A stretch of 63,660 nt of DNA from Planctomycetales bacterium (GTDB lineage: Bacteria; Planctomycetota; Planctomycetia; Isosphaerales; Isosphaeraceae): NCBI GenBank assembly GCA_027449865.1, contig DAIDKV010000089.1, positions 1 to 63,660 on the forward strand. Reading direction: 5' to 3'. Numbering within the stretch: the stretch's first letter is position 1; every line of letters starts with the position of its first letter. The notes below the pieces were generated by a model, which worked only from the letters and a program-made list of their open reading frames with translations, did not search any database and was not told the DNA's origin. This document shows positions 60,089 through 63,660 of this stretch, in pieces. Position numbers and translations under genes: made by a program.

Positions 60089-61504
60089 ATGAGTATGTAT
60101 CCCTTGAGTCGGCGGTCTCTCCTGCAACGATCGGCGCTCGGGCTCGGAGCGCTGGCGCTCGGCGATCTCCTGGCCGAACAGGGCGCGATGGCCGGTCTCG
60201 GCGAGAGCCGAGAAGACGACCCGATGGGCGCGAGGCCGCCGCATTTTCCGGCACGGGCGCGCCGGGTCGTACATTTCTTTCTCAATGGCGGTCCGTCGCA
60301 CGTCGACACCTTCGACCCGAAGCCGGCGCTGGCGAGGTATGCCGGTCGATCGGTCTCACAAAATCCGACCACCGAGCGCAAGACGGGAGCGGCCTTCCCC
60401 TCGCCGTTCCGGTTCGCTCGGTACGGCGAGAGCGGGATCGAGGTGAGCGAGCTCTTCGAGCGGACGGCTCAGCACATCGACGAGATCGCCGTGATTCGAT
60501 CGATGTATGCCCAGGTCCCGAACCACGAGCCCTCGCTGATGCTGATGAACTGCGGCAACTCGGTCCTGCCGAGGCCGAGCGTCGGATCGTGGGTGACCTA
60601 CGGCCTGGGATCGGAAAACCGCGACCTGCCCGGGTTCATCGCCATGTGCCCCGGCGGTTATCCGATCAAGGATGCCGAGAACTGGCAGTCCGCCTTCTTG
60701 CCGGGCGTCTACCAGGGGACGTTCATCGACCCGCGCCACACCGAGATCGACCGCCTGATCGAGAATATCCGGAGCCCGCACGCCTCGCGAACCGCCCAGC
60801 GCCGGCAGCTCGACCTGCTGAATGTCCTGAACGCCGAGCATCGATCCGGCAGGTTGGACGGACGGCTCGAGGCGCGGATTCAGTCGTTCGAGATGGCGTT
60901 TCGGATGCAGACCGAGGCGGCCGAGGCGTTCGACATCTCCCGGGAGCCGAAGATGGTCCGCGAGCTTTATGGAGAGGGTGTTCACGGTCGACAAACCCTG
61001 ATCGCGCGCCGATTGCTGGAGCGAGGCGTGCGATATGTCCAGCTTTGGCATGGAGCGGGGCAGCCGTGGGATAACCACTCGGCGATCGAGCCCAACCACC
61101 GCCGCCTGGCGGGCGAGCTGGACCGCCCGATCGCGGCACTCCTGACCGACCTGAAGCGGCTCGGATTGCTGGAGGAAACGCTGGTGATCTGGGGCGGCGA
61201 GTTTGGCCGAACGCCCACCGTCGAACTGAACGGCAACGGCAAATCCCTGCTCGGCCGCGACCACAACCACTACGGTTTCACCGTCTGGATGGCCGGAGGT
61301 GGGATCAAGGGCGGAACGGTCCATGGCGCGACCGACGAACTGGGCTTCAAGGCTGTCGAGAATCCGGTCAGCGTCAACGACCTTCATGCGACGATCCTGC
61401 ACCTCCTCGGCCTCGATCACGAACGGCTCACCTATCGATATGCCGGCCGCGACTTCCGGTTGACCGATGTCGCGGGCAAGGTCCTCAAGGACATCGTGGC
61501 CTGA
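60089..61504 (+). CDS. Tat-exported DUF1501 protein (3 of 3)
   Basis: The protein is 471 aa. ATG 60089 lies 15 bases after the cytochrome stop, with GGAG about ten bases before; the two genes are certainly one unit. The Tat signal is PLSRRSLLQRSALGLGALAL. Diagnostic phrases: VVHFFLNGGPSHVDTFDPKP, ELFERTAQHIDEIAVIRSMY, AQVPNHEPSLMLMNCGNS, GSWVTYGLGSENRDLPGF, HGAGQPWDNHSAIEPNHR, VIWGGEFGRTPTVELNGNGK and GRDHNHYGFTVWMAGGGIKG. This subtype regularly follows PSCyt1/DUF1549/DUF1553 proteins. Confidence 0.94.
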   Translation: MSMYPLSRRSLLQRSALGLGALALGDLLAEQGAMAGLGESREDDPMGARPPHFPARARRVVHFFLNGGPSHVDTFDPKPALARYAGRSVSQNPTTERKTGAAFPSPFRFARYGESGIEVSELFERTAQHIDEIAVIRSMYAQVPNHEPSLMLMNCGNSVLPRPSVGSWVTYGLGSENRDLPGFIAMCPGGYPIKDAENWQSAFLPGVYQGTFIDPRHTEIDRLIENIRSPHASRTAQRRQLDLLNVLNAEHRSGRLDGRLEARIQSFEMAFRMQTEAAEAFDISREPKMVRELYGEGVHGRQTLIARRLLERGVRYVQLWHGAGQPWDNHSAIEPNHRRLAGELDRPIAALLTDLKRLGLLEETLVIWGGEFGRTPTVELNGNGKSLLGRDHNHYGFTVWMAGGGIKGGTVHGATDELGFKAVENPVSVNDLHATILHLLGLDHERLTYRYAGRDFRLTDVAGKVLKDIVA

Positions 61505-61871
61505 CCGAACTCAGGTTTCATCGTATACCGTTCTGGAAAGCCCGATGAATTCGGCGAGCCGTGATTTCGCAGGCAGCGCGGAGAGAAGCGCCCAGGTCCA
61601 CTCGATGGTTCGTGAGGCCGATATTTGACGGGTGGTCTGGAGAAGCTGTCTGAGGTCTGGAAGTGCCCGGAACCAGTAATTGTGTCTGGAAAACGTATCT
61701 GAAACCGATCTTGACTTTGGTCCCCGTTTCCCTGCCCCGGGCGACCCGGCCCGATCGGCCGCGCGGGCTCGAGCCCCCGCGTGCGGAGCCCTCGCCGTAG
61801 GTTTCACACGGATAGCCATTGGATATAAATAAAGAGATATAATATTATAAGAATTAATATTGTTTAACCTC

Positions 61872-61900
61872 TTGACATCCTGATTCGGCCTGTCTAGAAT
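61872..61900 (+). promoter_or_regulatory. Near-consensus sigma70 promoter with AT-rich upstream element
   Basis: TTGACA (61872-61877) and TAGAAT (61895-61900) are 17 bases apart: a perfect -35 and five of six -10 bases. The 50 bases before it are almost only A and T (61818-61868), resembling an UP element. It is the best promoter in the window. Predicted start is 61906-61908. Confidence 0.75.
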
Positions 61901-61906
61901 TCCGGA

Positions 61907-61989
61907 TAGATGGTGATCTGCTCTCGGCGGGCGGGCCACCACGGTCTCGAAGGCCCCGACGTGCGAACCCCGCATGGACGGGGTTTTTT
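61907..61989 (+). ncRNA. Candidate small RNA or attenuated leader
   Basis: The segment between the strong promoter and the intrinsic terminator would give an RNA of about 83 bases. It is GC-rich and can fold: GGGCC and GGCCC around a 14-base loop near 61932-61957, then the terminator hairpin. No start codon with ribosome-binding site is inside. It matches no RNA family I recognise (not tRNA, SRP or 6S). It could also be a leader in which termination controls the SGNH hydrolase gene 220 bases downstream. Confidence 0.45.
61966..61989 (+). terminator. Intrinsic terminator
   Basis: AACCCCG-CATGGA-CGGGGTT is a perfect seven-pair stem with a six-base loop, running into TTTTTT (61984-61989). It is a textbook Rho-independent terminator on the plus strand. 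Confidence 0.85.
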
Positions 61990-62125
61990 GTTGTCCCCGG
62001 CGGGCAACTGAGTCTCGGCTACGGCAGCCATTGCGTGCCATCGCTACTCACGCCTCGTGAGCGAGCAAGGTCCCATTTTCCGTTCATGCGGAAACAGCAT
62101 AACTCCCTAAACGGAGAGCACGAAC

Positions 62126-63415
62126 ATGCTGCACACTGTTTCGAGTCGGTCTGCCCTGGCCTCCTTGATCCTCCTCGGCTTGGCCTCGCTCTTGCCCGCC
62201 GTCGCCCACGGTGGGGAGGAGGGTCGCACTTACATCGCTCTCGGCGACTCGATTGCCTGGGGGCAAACCAACGTCGTACCGGTTTCCTACGGTGACCAGG
62301 GCTACGTCAAGCTATACGCCGACTGGCTGGCGACGCAGGACGACGGAGATCGCCCCAAGGTGATCAACCTGGCGATCCCGGGGGAGACTTCGGACAGCTT
62401 CTTCACTGGGACGATGCCCTTGTGGTACAGCCGTAAAGTACTGTGTAACCACAACTACCGGAGCACCGCGGACAGACAGTTCGCCAAGTTCTTGGAGGTC
62501 GTGGCGACGGAGAAGGCCGCGGGCCGCCGGATCGAGGTCGTCAGCTTTTGCCTGGGGATCAACGACGTGGGTGCGCTGCTCTCGAGCCCCGAGTGGAACG
62601 CCCCCGGCGCTGACCAGCAGGCGCTGTTGGATAAGACCCTGCAGACGATACACAACAATTGGGTCACGTTCTTGACTCGCCTCCGCGTCGAGCTGCCTCA
62701 CGCTCGGCTTCTGCTGTTGAACTACTACAACCCGTACGAAGTTTTCGGCACGGCCAGCCCGGTCAACAACGTTTTTAGATACGTTAGTGACGTCGTCTCT
62801 GCCTCCGATCAAGAGCTGGCGAAGCAGTACAAGGGTCACTTCGTGGATATCCACACACCGTTCATCGGCCACGCGGCGGAGTACACCTATATTCTCGCGG
62901 GCGACATTCACCCGAATGCGTCCGGCTACAGCATCATCGCCGAGCAGATGGTTGCCGGCGACCAGATCGCCCAGCAGATGGTTGCCGGCAACCAGCTTCT
63001 TGACGCACTGCTGGTCCCGGGCGAGGCGGTCGAGCTTGGCAACGACGAGGAGGGCCTTGATCCGCCGGGCGTGGCGGAGGGCCGTGTTGAGTTCGGGCCG
63101 GTCATTGTCGCCGCCGGACTCGTGCTAGACGAAGACCTGGTCGACGTCGCAGGCGTTGCGGCAGGCGATGTCGCGGAGGCGTTCCTCCTGGGCGTGGATG
63201 CCTGGGGGCTGGTCGTCGGTGCTGGTGCGGAGGTAGCCGACGATCCGGGTGAGGGGGATACTGGGCATGGGGCGGGGGTCGGAAAGAAAGGGGTCGGCAG
63301 AAAGAAAGGGGCCAAGGAAAAGAAAGGGGTCAGATACTCTGCCAGAGGGCAGTATTCTAAGGACAAGAAACGGACAAGAAACGGGGACGGGACAGAATGT
63401 CATGTAGACCGCTAA
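62126..63415 (+). CDS. Secreted SGNH/GDSL-family hydrolase with an aberrant C-terminal extension
   Basis: The open frame encodes 429 aa. A signal peptide is clear (ALASLILLGLASLLPAVAHG). SGNH blocks: I, TYIALGDSIAWGQ (nucleophile Ser); II, INLAIPGETSDSFF (Gly); III, SFCLGINDVGALL (Gly-x-Asn-Asp); V, AGDIHPNASGYSIIAEQMV (catalytic Asp-x-x-His). The hydrolase is complete by residue ~275. From ~300 to the end the frame crosses a recombinase fragment in antisense and Lys/Gly-rich tandem repeats (KKGVGRKKGAKEKKG), so the natural C-terminus has been replaced. A 30-bp tandem duplication (AEQMVAGDQIAQQMVAGNQ) lies at the junction. It is probably a secreted esterase or lipase-like enzyme; the substrate is unknown. 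Confidence 0.8.
   Translation: MLHTVSSRSALASLILLGLASLLPAVAHGGEEGRTYIALGDSIAWGQTNVVPVSYGDQGYVKLYADWLATQDDGDRPKVINLAIPGETSDSFFTGTMPLWYSRKVLCNHNYRSTADRQFAKFLEVVATEKAAGRRIEVVSFCLGINDVGALLSSPEWNAPGADQQALLDKTLQTIHNNWVTFLTRLRVELPHARLLLLNYYNPYEVFGTASPVNNVFRYVSDVVSASDQELAKQYKGHFVDIHTPFIGHAAEYTYILAGDIHPNASGYSIIAEQMVAGDQIAQQMVAGNQLLDALLVPGEAVELGNDEEGLDPPGVAEGRVEFGPVIVAAGLVLDEDLVDVAGVAAGDVAEAFLLGVDAWGLVVGAGAEVADDPGEGDTGHGAGVGKKGVGRKKGAKEKKGVRYSARGQYSKDKKRTRNGDGTECHVDR
62943..62995 (+). repeat. 30-bp tandem duplication at the hydrolase/recombinase junction
   Basis: AGCAGATGGTTGCCGGC(G/A)ACCAG occurs at 62943-62965 and 62973-62995, a period of 30 bases, exactly where SGNH homology stops and recombinase homology begins on the other strand. 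Confidence 0.8.
63013..63268 (-). pseudogene. Truncated serine recombinase (resolvase N-terminal fragment) with an in-frame TAG
   Basis: On the minus strand ATG 63268 begins MPSIPLTRIVGYLRTSTDDQ, the resolvase catalytic Ser motif (YxRxS), then HAQEERLRDIACRNACDVDQ and VFV followed by TAG. The frame goes on after the stop as HESGGDNDRPELNTALRHAR and VVAKLDRLARD, both typical of the resolvase domain. Homology ends near 63013. Only about 85 of the normal 190-500 residues remain. It is a dead remnant of a mobile element overlapping the end of the hydrolase gene on the opposite strand. Confidence 0.78.
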
Positions 63416-63479
63416 GTCGAATGGCCACGGCGAAAAGGGGGACGCGGCGAAAAGGGGGACGGCGGCGAAAAGGGGGACG
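63283..63479 (+). repeat. G-rich tandem repeats at a mobile-element boundary
   Basis: AAAGAAAGGGG occurs three times (63283-63293, 63301-63311, 63319-63329), and GGCGAAAAGGGGGACG three times (63429-63444, 63446-63461, 63464-63479). Such A4-6G4-5 arrays often flank transposase genes in planctomycete genomes, as I recall. The region 63416-63610 holds no other feature. Confidence 0.7.
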
Positions 63480-63610
63480 TAGCGCTTTAACTCGACTTGC
63501 CAGAGTCTGCATTCGTCGCAACTTAGGAATAGGCCGAGGATAACTTCCCGGTCTCGGTTCGAGTATGATAGCCGGCCTCGGGCCAGGTCGGGATCATCAG
63601 GGAGGGCCGA

Positions 63611-63660
63611 ATGGACGCCTACACACCGGAAGTCGAAGCGAAGATGAAGCGGCTGTTCGA
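63611..63660 (+). CDS. Start of a probable transposase (partial)
   Basis: ATG 63611 follows GGGAGGGCCGA, a good ribosome-binding site. The visible 16 codons, MDAYTPEVEAKMKRLF, resemble the N-terminus of ISAzo13-type transposases, which continue with a '..LSEKDRRRYAA' segment beyond the window. The neighbourhood (recombinase remnant, G-rich repeats) supports a mobile element. So few residues cannot prove the family. Confidence 0.5.
   Translation, partial: MDAYTPEVEAKMKRLF

Larger units (their letters stand above)
61505..62125. other. Long intergenic region with AT-rich block, promoter and terminator
   Basis: No convincing protein gene lies in these 621 bases. A minus-strand open frame at 61511-62041 has no ribosome-binding site and spans the promoter and terminator. 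The first 300 bases are featureless. An extremely AT-rich block (61818-61868) precedes the promoter, candidate RNA and terminator listed separately. Between 61990 and 62125 is the leader of the SGNH hydrolase gene; CACGCCTCGTGAGCG-type small inverted sequence occurs near 62050. Confidence 0.5.

Noticed and set aside
61511-62041. 176-codon minus-strand open frame
   Set aside because: No ribosome-binding site, no recognisable domain, and it runs antisense through the strong promoter and terminator of the plus strand.
53714-63127. Possible recoding of TAG as a sense codon (PPC gene and recombinase fragment both have in-frame TAG)
   Set aside because: TAG ends the DUF1501 gene at 50642-50644 at the normal family C-terminus, and other families end at ordinary stops; two TAGs in a decayed and a possibly mutated gene are better explained by mutation or error.
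63416-63480. CRISPR-like array from the regular GGCGAAAAGGGGGACG units
   Set aside because: Units are almost contiguous, with one- or two-base spacers; no unique spacers and no cas genes are present.

Overview
The window is GC-rich, gene-dense DNA from a planctomycete, most likely of the Isosphaeraceae type. That reading rests on gene families: a VEAMEPRIMP sorting motif (LEPR-XLL type) on a giant surface protein, Tat-signal DUF1501 proteins next to secreted cytochrome/DUF1549/DUF1553 proteins, a pre-peptidase C-terminal (PPC) domain protein, and very large regulatory fusions. No rRNA, tRNA or CRISPR array was seen.

Layout. 1-6126 (-): most of a giant repeat adhesin that runs off the left edge. 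6276-11053: a secreted CehA/McbA-type PHP metallohydrolase (-) and a secreted PQQ-type beta-propeller dehydrogenase (+). 11120-16135: a chemotaxis-like/two-component block with a LuxR-type regulator, a CheR-PAS-histidine kinase, a CheB methylesterase (one ancestral CheB-CheR-kinase gene now split by a one-base frameshift) and a divergent single-domain receiver. 16461-26356: a glycan block with a glycogen-synthase-like GT4, a methyltransferase-like protein, a GT2-GT4 fusion, a GT4 with a shortened second GT domain, a small coiled-coil protein and two FkbM methyltransferases, one of them frameshifted. 26870-28285: a secreted one-haem cytochrome-like protein.

28516-48997 (-) is the most interesting part: about 20 kb and 19 genes, nearly all overlapping or touching by a few bases. 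The downstream half holds a MoxR ATPase, a vWA-like protein without a metal site, a WD40 propeller, a soluble FtsH-like AAA+ protease and several small or large proteins of unknown function. This matches the general plan of the MoxR-vWA/FtsH 'ternary' conflict systems known from comparative genomics. The upstream half is a complete STM4011-STM4012-STM4013-STM4014-STM4015 cassette (two radical SAM enzymes, an alkaline-phosphatase-superfamily hydrolase, an ATP-grasp-like protein and two tandem leucine-rich-repeat proteins) plus a HAD phosphatase. A third radical SAM protein and a DUF6915-like protein lie at the junction. The two halves appear to be one co-directional locus, with a candidate internal promoter between them.

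49322-61504 (+): the usual planctomycete array of three DUF1501 proteins, two DUF1549/DUF1553 proteins and a PPC protein broken by an in-frame TAG. 61505-63660: an AT-rich region with a near-consensus promoter followed after about 65 bases by an intrinsic terminator (candidate small RNA or attenuator), an SGNH/GDSL hydrolase whose 3' end runs antisense through a decayed serine recombinase, G-rich tandem repeats, and the first codons of a probable transposase.

Limits: all family names come from reading the proteins, without a database search. Start codons were chosen by ribosome-binding sites and overlap with neighbours. Frameshifts and stops may be real mutations or sequence errors.
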